Below, one piece after another: positions 1 through 5,223 of a stretch of 5,223 nucleotides of DNA (the stretch's first letter is position 1; each line of letters begins with the position of its first letter). Both the position numbers and the translations under genes were made by a program. The DNA is taken from the NCBI GenBank assembly GCA_007128675.1, contig SKWY01000338.1:1-5223 (forward strand). The letters run 5' to 3'. Under the pieces are notes generated by a model that was given only the letters and a program-made list of their open reading frames with translations, did not search any database and was not told the DNA's origin. Source of the DNA: Deltaproteobacteria bacterium. Its GTDB lineage: Bacteria; Myxococcota; Myxococcia; SLRQ01.

Positions 1-990
1 CATCTCGTCCGTCCCAAGATGAATGTAGAACTGATCGGCATCGGGGAGATTGAACGTTACGTATGGCCCCTGAGGAATAGATTTCAAATCCCTATTGATG
101 AGGGCGGCGGTACCCGCGGGGATTATGATCGCGCCGGCCGTGTAAACGAGATAGGTCACAATTATCGAGTTTTGCTCGATACTGAAGGAAAGGTTCGAAC
201 CGCTTCTCTTTGCATGCAATACAAATATCTCGCCCTCGTCCGTTTTTTGGAGCACTCCCACTTTGTCCCAAAGGCCCTCCGGTATCTCGAACTCGCGCAA
301 GTCCACCTCGAAGGAAACATCGCCGGGATACCGCTCGTACTTTTCCATGCCCGACTCGACCTTCACCGCCATGATCGCGGAAGCATTCGTCAAGGCCGTC
401 TGTCGGGATACGGTCGAGAGATCAGCATCCGAGAGCCTCGAGACTCTAAAATCTCGGGGCTTGTCCAGGGCGTTGGCCGGAGCGCGAACACGTAGACCGT
501 CGAATGGATCGAGCCTTATGGGCGCCGATCCCGACTCCGGAGCCGAGGCTGGGTTCAGCCGCGCGGATGGGCCGTTGCTCAAAACCGACCTGACCATATC
601 GGGAAGCAGGCGCCACTGCCCCGATGGCGCAGCGAGAAGCACGGGTATCGAGAGCACTCCAAGCAGGCCCGCTACTCCCGCAACAATGGCGATGACGGCA
701 CCAACGGACCGTGTCCTGCCGGCCGCTCCCCGCGAGACTGGCGCCTCATGGCCCCCGGAGGATTCTATCCCGCCTTTGGTTCTGACGCCTTCATCGGCGC
801 AGGCCTTCGAGTCCCCGCCGCCCGCGAACAGGTCTGGACGCACCGCTCCAAGCGGCTCCCATTCACCCATCCCCTCTTTCCAGCAAAGGCTCTCCGCATT
901 GATCCTGCCAGAGGAGAGCATGCTGACTATCTGCTCTTCGACCAAGGGGCCCTGGCGATGTGAGCACTCCAAGACGTAGTAGTAAGTCAT
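1..990 (-). CDS. GYF_2 (DUF4339) domain single-pass membrane protein, 3' end beyond window
   Basis: The minus strand is open for exactly 330 codons from the ATG at 990-988 to the window edge, so the C-terminus is missing. Residues 3-54 match the GYF_2 pattern: YYYVLE, then GPLVEEQIVSML, SGRI, then W37 KEGMGEWEPLGAV and a final PDL. GYF-type domains are known as small peptide-binding modules. A Gly/Ser linker with basic residues (RGAAGRTR, 87-94) precedes a hydrophobic helix at about 96-121. By the positive-inside rule the GYF_2 domain would be cytosolic and the rest periplasmic. Residues 160-330 are predicted beta-rich and I do not recognise the family; the segment RVRAPANALDKPRDFRV (167-183) loosely resembles the start of ZU5-like beta domains. 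An in-frame TGA at 1023-1021 leaves this ATG as the earliest start. GGAGAG lies 12 nt upstream, which is long for a ribosome site. The gene begins 145 bp after the DUF523-DUF1722 gene. Being a gene is well supported, the GYF_2 call good, and the function unknown. Confidence 0.85.
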   Translation of the reverse strand, partial: MTYYYVLECSHRQGPLVEEQIVSMLSSGRINAESLCWKEGMGEWEPLGAVRPDLFAGGGDSKACADEGVRTKGGIESSGGHEAPVSRGAAGRTRSVGAVIAIVAGVAGLLGVLSIPVLLAAPSGQWRLLPDMVRSVLSNGPSARLNPASAPESGSAPIRLDPFDGLRVRAPANALDKPRDFRVSRLSDADLSTVSRQTALTNASAIMAVKVESGMEKYERYPGDVSFEVDLREFEIPEGLWDKVGVLQKTDEGEIFVLHAKRSGSNLSFSIEQNSIIVTYLVYTAGAIIIPAGTAALINRDLKSIPQGPYVTFNLPDADQFYIHLGTDEM

Positions 991-1002
991 CGCTGTAAAC
1001 GG

Positions 1003-1008
1003 CTCTCC
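1003..1008 (-). promoter_or_regulatory. Possible weak ribosome binding site for the GYF_2 gene
   Basis: GGAGAG on the minus strand lies 12 nt before the ATG at 990. The spacing is longer than usual. It is the only purine-rich candidate between the in-frame stop and the start, so it supports the start only weakly. Confidence 0.35.
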
Positions 1009-1135
1009 AGGAAACCGGAATCAACCAAACCGGGTCATGGCCAGATCGATCTCTCGCTGGCTCGAACAAGATATCATGGCCGCCCGCCGCCGATCCTCAT
1101 CTAGTCTGGGCAAGATCTTCTCTACAAGCGAGTCT

Positions 1136-2098
1136 TCAGCGGCCGGATAGCTGCCTTGGGTGGGGGCAGAAGTACACCTGATCGACGAGCCAGCGACTTT
1201 CGGGATGCTTCATCAGATGATGAGAGAGGAGCGCTAGGGGCACGGCGATGTCGTGCAGCCCGGCTCGGTAGTCATCGATGGCGGCCAAGAGTTCTTTCTT
1301 CTCCCGAGCATCGATTACTCGCTTGAAGTATCCCATTATGTGTTGGAGCACATTCGCGTGCTTGCCGGTAGACGTCCTCACATCGAGAGCGACCATTGCC
1401 TCATGAAGGTAGACAGGGAGAAGAGCTTCCAGGGTCGATTCTCTCGCGCCCGCCACCAAGCGACCGAGCTTGCGGTAGGCAAGTGGGCTATGAGCCATGT
1501 AGAGCAGCTTGTGCCTTTTGTGAAAAGCACGAAGCGCTTTCACCGATGGCTCATGGAGAACCTCCGAGCCAAAACGCCAATGGGTGAACACGCGATCCAG
1601 GAAAGACTCTCGAAGCCCCGAATCACAAAGCCATCCATCCTCCGTCAACGGTAAGGACCCGAATCGCTTCTCCAGCATGGAAGCGAAGATCCCCGAGCCG
1701 TCATGAATTGGGTCACGTCGTGACGGGTCACGATAGGCGGCCACTTTTCGAAGCCCGCAGCTTGGGGACTTCCTTCTAAATACGAAGCCATCGAGCCTCT
1801 CTTCATCGAGCAGCTCCAGGCGGCGGCGTGCCCAGCCTTCGAGCAGCGGCGTGTAGTCACGACCGCTTCGCTGACCAATCAAACGGGAGGCCCCATCTTT
1901 CGTTTCCCGAATGATGCTAATGGGCTCACGGGGCACCCCCAGACCAGACTCCCTTTCCGGACAGACAATCACCCAGTCAACGTGGGCCCCAAGAGACCCC
2001 TCCACATACCGGCTTCTCTTATGGCCTCCGTCGTAACGAACCTCGTGGCCGAGAAGACAGGCGCTGACCCCCAGCTTTGGCCGTGAAGACATGTCCAT
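1136..2098 (-). CDS. DUF523-DUF1722 fusion protein (thiouracil desulfurase/YbbK plus YbgA type)
   Basis: A complete 320-aa protein with two domains. Residues 8-150 form the DUF523 domain: GVSACLLG (10-17), RYDGGHK (21-27), VCPE (45-48), GLGVPRE (52-58) and SPSCG (111-115). C14, C46 and C114 sit where the family binds a [4Fe-4S] cluster, and E48 and S111 correspond to residues reported as catalytic in the characterised thiouracil desulfurase TudS. Residues 187-318 form DUF1722 (YbgA-like): FHKRHKLLYMAHSP, KHANVLQHIMGYFKR, an EKKELL helix, VPLALLSHH and a terminal CPHP. Both domains look intact and full length. By homology it may remove sulfur from thiolated pyrimidines or nucleosides in the cytosol; the DUF1722 contribution is unknown. 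The start at 2098 has GGAG at a 10-nt spacing; a second ATG two codons on is less well placed. The gene stands apart from both neighbours. Family assignment is firm and the reaction is inferred. Confidence 0.93.
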   Translation of the reverse strand: MDMSSRPKLGVSACLLGHEVRYDGGHKRSRYVEGSLGAHVDWVIVCPERESGLGVPREPISIIRETKDGASRLIGQRSGRDYTPLLEGWARRRLELLDEERLDGFVFRRKSPSCGLRKVAAYRDPSRRDPIHDGSGIFASMLEKRFGSLPLTEDGWLCDSGLRESFLDRVFTHWRFGSEVLHEPSVKALRAFHKRHKLLYMAHSPLAYRKLGRLVAGARESTLEALLPVYLHEAMVALDVRTSTGKHANVLQHIMGYFKRVIDAREKKELLAAIDDYRAGLHDIAVPLALLSHHLMKHPESRWLVDQVYFCPHPRQLSGR

Positions 2099-2489
2099 AG
2101 TCTATGTGCTCCGGGCACAATATGCCGAAAGATGCCGTGCTCCAACCTTCGTTGCACCGTTGGTCTCGCGCTGATCGCATGAAGCCACATCGATTCTTCT
2201 TGATCGGCGGTCCCTCCCCGGACGGCAGCGATCAATCTAATCGAAACAGTCGCACCTTCGGGCGCAAGAGGGGCTTCACCTGGAAAGTGACTTGATGGAG
2301 TGTCGAGACGATATGGAGTAACTGGCTCCGTGTTGAGAACTTGGGGGCATCCAAATTCCCACGCGTCTTGAGCACGCTTTGAACGCGGGTTAGCGGTCTG
2401 CAGCGCGCGCGGCAGCGCTTCTTTGCGAGCGCGATGAGTCGGTCAGCGGATCGCGGGCGGCGTCTAATGCCCGACGATCTGGGGCTTCG
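2099..2489. other. 391-bp intergenic region without a convincing gene
   Basis: Short open frames on both strands here lack a recognisable domain or a good ribosome site, and the minus-strand ones run into neighbouring genes out of frame. I found no tRNA and no hairpin followed by a T-tract. Two weak dyads are present: AGCGC/GCGCT at 2402-2419, shortly after the 178-aa gene ends, and GCGCC-CGAA-GGTGC (minus strand) at 2252-2265. Because the genes on either side point the same way, this gap probably holds the end of the upstream transcript and the promoter of the DUF523-DUF1722 gene, but I could not pick out convincing -35/-10 boxes. Confidence 0.5.
2109..2112 (-). promoter_or_regulatory. Ribosome binding site of the DUF523-DUF1722 gene
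   Basis: GGAG on the minus strand lies 10 nt before the ATG at 2098. The second in-frame ATG at 2092 would be 16 nt away, so this site favours the first start. Confidence 0.5.
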
Positions 2490-3026
2490 TCACCTCCAGT
2501 TGACGTAGCCAAGAGACCTCGATGGCACGATGAGCTCCGGCTCCTGGCGGCGGCTTGCGTAGGCCGTCCCGCCAGCCACGGCGGCGCCGACGGCAAGAGC
2601 GGTCCAAAACCACCAGCTCTTGTGTATCGCCAAGGGAGCCGGCGTATCGGATCGTCGATCCTCCTTCCCGGGCTCGGACAGGGGCAAGTCTAGAAAAGGC
2701 TCCGTCTCGACGACATCGAGGCCGTCATCATATGAATCCGCCTCCTCTGCCGGAGCCGGTTCCTCTTCCTCGCGCTCCGGCACGAGAGGAGCAAGGGGGA
2801 TGAGGTCATCGTCGTTGTCGTCATTGGCGCCAAAGGTGAAGTCAGGCCTTTGCCAGCCCGGCAGACCATCGCCCGGCTCTCCTTCTTGCCTCGTTTGCCC
2901 GCGAACATTCTTCCCACCGCCGTCGACTGCCGCCGCCTTCTTTGGGCAGGCCTCTTCCCCGGCAAACGCGCTCAAGGGAGCTGTGAGCAACGAGAAGAAT
3001 AGCAGAACTCGTAGTACGGCAATCAC
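2490..3026 (-). CDS. Small exported protein with acidic/Pro linker and C-terminal Trp-rich membrane helix
   Basis: I do not recognise a named family for this 178-aa protein. Residues 1-22 are a signal peptide, with one arginine, a hydrophobic core VLLFFSLLTAPL and a likely cleavage after A-F-A (20-22). Residues 23-60 are hydrophilic with a single Cys27. Residues 61-128 are strongly acidic and Pro-rich, with NDDNDDD (68-74) and EREEEEPAPAEE (84-95), and look disordered. Residues 137-158 form a membrane helix opening with SWWFW, followed by RR and a 15-residue tail ending SLGYVNWR. I recall similar WWFW helices and LG-x-V tails at the ends of myxobacterial PEGA/TPR-type proteins, but could not check this. 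The likely topology is a periplasmic N-terminal part with the C-terminal tail inside. The start is GTG at 3026, chosen because AGGA lies 7 nt upstream and an in-frame TAG lies just beyond it. It starts 39 bp after the lipoprotein-like gene and is probably cotranscribed with it. Confidence 0.82.
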   Translation of the reverse strand: MIAVLRVLLFFSLLTAPLSAFAGEEACPKKAAAVDGGGKNVRGQTRQEGEPGDGLPGWQRPDFTFGANDDNDDDLIPLAPLVPEREEEEPAPAEEADSYDDGLDVVETEPFLDLPLSEPGKEDRRSDTPAPLAIHKSWWFWTALAVGAAVAGGTAYASRRQEPELIVPSRSLGYVNWR

Positions 3027-3033
3027 TTTATCA

Positions 3034-3037
3034 TCCT
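3034..3037 (-). promoter_or_regulatory. Ribosome binding site deciding the GTG start of the 178-aa gene
   Basis: AGGA on the minus strand lies 7 nt before GTG at 3026-3024. The nearby ATG at 3035-3033 overlaps this site and reads ATG-ATA-AAG-TGA, stopping at once, so GTG is the working start. Confidence 0.65.
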
Positions 3038-3065
3038 AACAGGAAGCTTGAAGCCGGGTGGGCGC

Positions 3066-5117
3066 CTACTCGCAAGATGCCCGGTAGAGAATGTATAGAG
3101 CCCCATCTCCACCTCGGCTCCCAGGACTCCCGGAGCCGCCAGCCTCGCCACCTAGCGAGGCCCCTTCTAGACGAATCGAATCTTGCCGATTCCCTGGGAG
3201 GCTGCCATTACCCACAATCAGCACCCCATCCATCGCATCATCGCCTAACCAGCCCGCGCCGCCGCCTCCTCCTCCACCGCCCTGGCGAGGGTAGTAGGCG
3301 TAACCACCACCGCCGCCGCCTCGATACCCCCCTCCACCTCCTCCTCCGCCGGCATTGCCAACGGACCAATCATCGTTCGAGGCCCTGCCGCCACTGCCGC
3401 CACCGTTCAGGCCACCAGCGGTGGGATGCTGTCCCCAAATCGACCCCCCATTGCCTCCGCTGCCCTGCATACCTGGTTGCCCGCCCGGGCTCCCGCCACC
3501 ACCATCAGAGATCTGGCCCGCTCCCCCTCCACCATGTGTAGGCCAAGATCCACCGCCAGCCGCCCCTCCCGTACCTCCACCTGCTCCACCTAAAGCACCA
3601 TCCTCAGGCGCATAAGTCCCGGAGCGACCACTCGCTCCCCCTCCGCCGCCGCCTCCGGCGGCGACCAGAAGCGGCCTTCCCTCTCGGAGCAGAGCCGTGT
3701 AGCCCCCTCCACCGCCACCGTCTCCAGCGTCATGACCTCCATCGGTGTTCACCTCGCCGCCGTCTCCACCACCGCCTACCCGGATGGTGAACCCCGTACG
3801 GGATTGCAAAACGAACCGGGCCTGTGCGTACCCCCCTCCGCCGCCGGCACCTCCAGAAACGACCCTGCCGCCACCACCGCCTCCACCTCCTCCTCCCCAT
3901 GCCTTGACGATGATCTCACCGACCCCTTCCGGCACCTGCCACTCTTCCTCTTCCGTGGCGACCTCAAAGGACCTAGTCGCCGTCCAATCGTGGATACTGA
4001 AGTCCGGCCGGCAAGCGCCACATGGCTCGCCGGGATCATCCACCTCGCCGGGAAGAAAGAAGCTTCCATCTATGAAGCATCCCCGCGCGCACTCGCCCTC
4101 ACCATCACAGAACCTGCCCTCTCCGCAGTCGGTGCCAGCCGGAGCGAACGTCCAGTCGCCGACATCGACGGCAGGCTCGCAGTAGCGGCAAGGGTCCGGC
4201 GGATCCTCGAGCGCTCCGGGACTGTGGAAGGCGCCCTCTATGAAGCATCCCTCCATGCATAGGCCCCCAAAGCACACCTTGTCGATATCACAAGCCGTGC
4301 CATCGGGCTCTGGGCTCCAAGCACGGGGGTTCGAATCGGGATCACATACCTGGCAAGGATCATCCGGCGATGGCTCATCGGGCTCGAAGAGTGCCCCTTC
4401 CACGAAGCAGCCTCGAAGACACTCGCCATTCTCGCCGCAGAAAAGTCCTTCCCCGCACCCAGTTCCATAGGGCCTGTGCGCGAAGCTGTCAGTGCTCGAG
4501 ACGGGGCTACAGTAGAGGCACGCATTCTCCTCCGGGGATTCTTCCCGGAGATAAAACACATCTTCTATGAGGCACCCTTCCCGGCACGAGCCCTGATGAC
4601 AAACTTCATCGTAACTACAGATCCGAGTACCACATCGCCCCCCTTCGAGAATGACTTGGACTTCCTTCAGCTCCCTGGCTCGGACGGTCACGGTCTGCTC
4701 GGCCACCTTTATCACGCGATCATCGGTGCTCGTCACAAGGTCCCCGGAGACGAGGCCCTCCGTTCTCAAGAGCACATCCAGGCCTCCCATATCCTCCGGG
4801 AGCAAGACTATGAACGTCTCCCGCTCATCTAGAAGGCCCTGCTCCTCTTGCGGCAACAATCGAGTTCCCACATGCTCCGTTTCCGCACCTTCCAATAGAA
4901 ATACGGAGAGCCGTAGCTGAGAGAGCTCCAGCCGCTCGTCGAGCTCGAAGACTATGTCGAGGCCGGTTAGATCATCAAAGGCCGGTCCCGGATCGCAAGA
5001 GCAACCAGAGCCCGTCACGACCATCAACGCTGCCGCCATAGCCGCCAAGATCCCACAATGAGGCGCCATCCTTCCACCAAGAATTCCCCACGCGAGATCT
5101 CTGGTTCTAGGCGACAT
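3066..5117 (-). CDS. Exported, probable lipoprotein with C6 repeats and a large glycine-rich domain
   Basis: A 683-aa protein. Residues 1-38 hold a basic start and hydrophobic stretch (GILAAMAAALMVV) before C39, suggesting a lipoprotein, although GSGC is a poor lipobox. Residues 45-158 look beta-sandwich-like (alternating hydrophobic strands) and match nothing I can name. Residues 167-383 carry four six-cysteine repeats of about 55 residues. Residues 384-683 are about 40% glycine, starting W393-QVPEG, then EIIVKAW and a run of ten Gly, and closing with GDGALYILYR. That layout matches bacterial and phage glycine-rich domains and resembles the glycine-rich domain of the ALK/LTK receptors, where Gly runs pack as polyglycine-II helices. 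Surface binding, adhesion or a structural role is inferred. Start choice: ATG 5117 gives arginines in the n-region but no Shine-Dalgarno; ATG 5069 has GGTGGAAGG directly before it but no Lys/Arg ahead of the hydrophobic core. It follows a probable upstream gene by 14 bp and precedes the 178-aa gene by 39 bp. Confidence 0.9.
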   Translation of the reverse strand: MSPRTRDLAWGILGGRMAPHCGILAAMAAALMVVTGSGCSCDPGPAFDDLTGLDIVFELDERLELSQLRLSVFLLEGAETEHVGTRLLPQEEQGLLDERETFIVLLPEDMGGLDVLLRTEGLVSGDLVTSTDDRVIKVAEQTVTVRARELKEVQVILEGGRCGTRICSYDEVCHQGSCREGCLIEDVFYLREESPEENACLYCSPVSSTDSFAHRPYGTGCGEGLFCGENGECLRGCFVEGALFEPDEPSPDDPCQVCDPDSNPRAWSPEPDGTACDIDKVCFGGLCMEGCFIEGAFHSPGALEDPPDPCRYCEPAVDVGDWTFAPAGTDCGEGRFCDGEGECARGCFIDGSFFLPGEVDDPGEPCGACRPDFSIHDWTATRSFEVATEEEEWQVPEGVGEIIVKAWGGGGGGGGGGRVVSGGAGGGGGYAQARFVLQSRTGFTIRVGGGGDGGEVNTDGGHDAGDGGGGGGYTALLREGRPLLVAAGGGGGGGASGRSGTYAPEDGALGGAGGGTGGAAGGGSWPTHGGGGAGQISDGGGGSPGGQPGMQGSGGNGGSIWGQHPTAGGLNGGGSGGRASNDDWSVGNAGGGGGGGGYRGGGGGGYAYYPRQGGGGGGGGAGWLGDDAMDGVLIVGNGSLPGNRQDSIRLEGASLGGEAGGSGSPGSRGGDGALYILYRASCE
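3069..3968 (-). other. Glycine-rich domain coding region (polyglycine-II type candidate)
   Basis: This stretch encodes residues 384-683 of the lipoprotein-like gene. It has Gly runs of 10, 7, 8, 6 and 8 residues separated by short strands such as GYAQARFVL, FTIRV, YTALL, PLLVAA and GVLIVG. Glycine codons GGA, GGT and GGC are mixed within the runs (the ten-Gly run uses all three), so this is not a simple triplet expansion. The opposite strand consequently shows spurious proline-rich open frames. Confidence 0.8.
3969..4619 (-). repeat. Four tandem six-cysteine repeats within the lipoprotein-like gene
   Basis: The units begin at C167, C221, C276 and C331. The spacing is C-x5-C-x4/5-C-x3-C-x17/18-C-x2-C, followed in units 2 to 4 by a W 8-10 residues later (S211-F212 in unit 1) and a Gly-Thr/Thr-Asp step into the next unit. 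The fourth cysteine opens a GCFIEG-like segment (GCLIED, GCFVEG, GCFIEG, GCFIDG). Units share this pattern but have diverged at the DNA level, so the duplication is old. An extra cysteine, C162, sits just before unit 1. Disulfide pairing would fit an exported protein. I do not recall a named function for this repeat. Confidence 0.85.
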
Positions 5118-5131
5118 GGGAACTCGAGGAT

Positions 5132-5223
5132 TCAGGGGTTCTCACTCGGAGCCTGCCCCACGAGCAGCTCATAGGAGGATAGTGGAGAGGTGGCGGACCG
5201 CGCGGCCTCATCGAGGCTCTCGG
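5132..5223 (-). CDS. C-terminal end of an upstream gene, partial
   Basis: One minus-strand frame is open from the right edge to TGA at 5134-5132 and encodes 29 residues: ESLDEAARSATSPLSSYELL then VGQAPSENP. The composition is protein-like, and about three quarters of third positions are G or C, in line with the other genes here. A competing open frame on the same strand reads as a Pro/Arg/Ser-rich string and is less plausible. The stop lies 14 bp before the ATG of the lipoprotein-like gene, so the two are probably cotranscribed. Too little remains to suggest a function. Confidence 0.5.
   Translation of the reverse strand, partial: ESLDEAARSATSPLSSYELLVGQAPSENP

Noticed and set aside
19..495. 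158-codon plus-strand open frame
   Set aside because: It is antisense to the continuous minus-strand frame of the GYF_2 protein and shows no family features.
263..979. 238-codon plus-strand open frame
   Set aside because: It lies opposite the GYF_2 gene, which has a recognisable domain and membrane helix; the plus-strand product is Ser/Pro/Arg-rich with no domain.
1035..1081. Eight-base direct repeat TCATGGCC at 1035 and 1074, and the palindrome AGATCGATCT at 1043, as an operator
   Set aside because: Both are short enough to occur by chance, and neither sits at a recognisable promoter.
2252..2265. Hairpin with CGAA loop in the intergenic region
   Set aside because: Five base pairs including a wobble, with no T-tract; expected by chance at this base composition.
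2402..2419. AGCGC/GCGCT dyad downstream of the 178-aa gene as a terminator
   Set aside because: The stem is only 5 bp and no T-tract follows on the minus strand.
3077..4262. Plus-strand frames encoding proline- and serine-rich proteins
   Set aside because: These are the complement of glycine codons (GGN read as NCC) in the glycine-rich domain and its flank, not genes.
4327..4345. GGTTCGAATC resembling a tRNA T-loop
   Set aside because: It lies inside the cysteine-repeat coding region, the flanking bases do not pair as a T-stem, and no acceptor or anticodon arm is present.
5173..5192. AGGAGG followed by GTG codons on the plus strand, suggesting a divergent gene at the right edge
   Set aside because: The AGGAGG is the complement of Ser-Ser codons in a plausible minus-strand gene end, and only about 30-40 bases follow it before the window ends.

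Overview
The window suggests a Myxococcota-type (delta-proteobacterial) or similar predatory/social bacterium. This rests on gene style rather than any marker gene: a secreted protein with tandem six-cysteine repeats, a signal-peptide protein ending in a Trp-rich membrane helix, a GYF_2-domain membrane protein, and fairly GC-rich coding DNA with G/C-biased third positions. No rRNA, tRNA, CRISPR array, transposase or integrase was found, so lineage and mobility cannot be fixed from this sequence.

All five supported genes lie on the minus strand, so transcription runs right to left. From the right edge: (1) 5132-5223, the likely last 29 codons of an upstream gene; (2) 3066-5117, a 683-aa exported protein, probably a lipoprotein, with a beta-rich N-terminal part, four C6 repeats and a roughly 300-residue glycine-rich domain; (3) 2490-3026, a 178-aa signal-peptide protein with an acidic/Pro linker and a C-terminal membrane helix; (4) 1136-2098, a DUF523-DUF1722 fusion (thiouracil desulfurase/YbbK plus YbgA type); (5) 1-990, the N-terminal 330 codons of a GYF_2-domain single-pass membrane protein that continues past the left edge.

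Genes 1 to 3 are spaced 14 and 39 bp apart and look like one cell-envelope transcription unit. A 391-bp gap (2099-2489) with no convincing gene separates them from gene 4, and 145 bp separates gene 4 from gene 5, so those two may have their own promoters. Gene 4 is a cytosolic enzyme with no obvious tie to the envelope genes.

I see no clear defence system, biosynthetic cluster or RNA element. The best candidates for something undescribed are the repeat/polyglycine protein together with its small membrane neighbour, and the uncharacterised C-terminal region of the GYF_2 protein.
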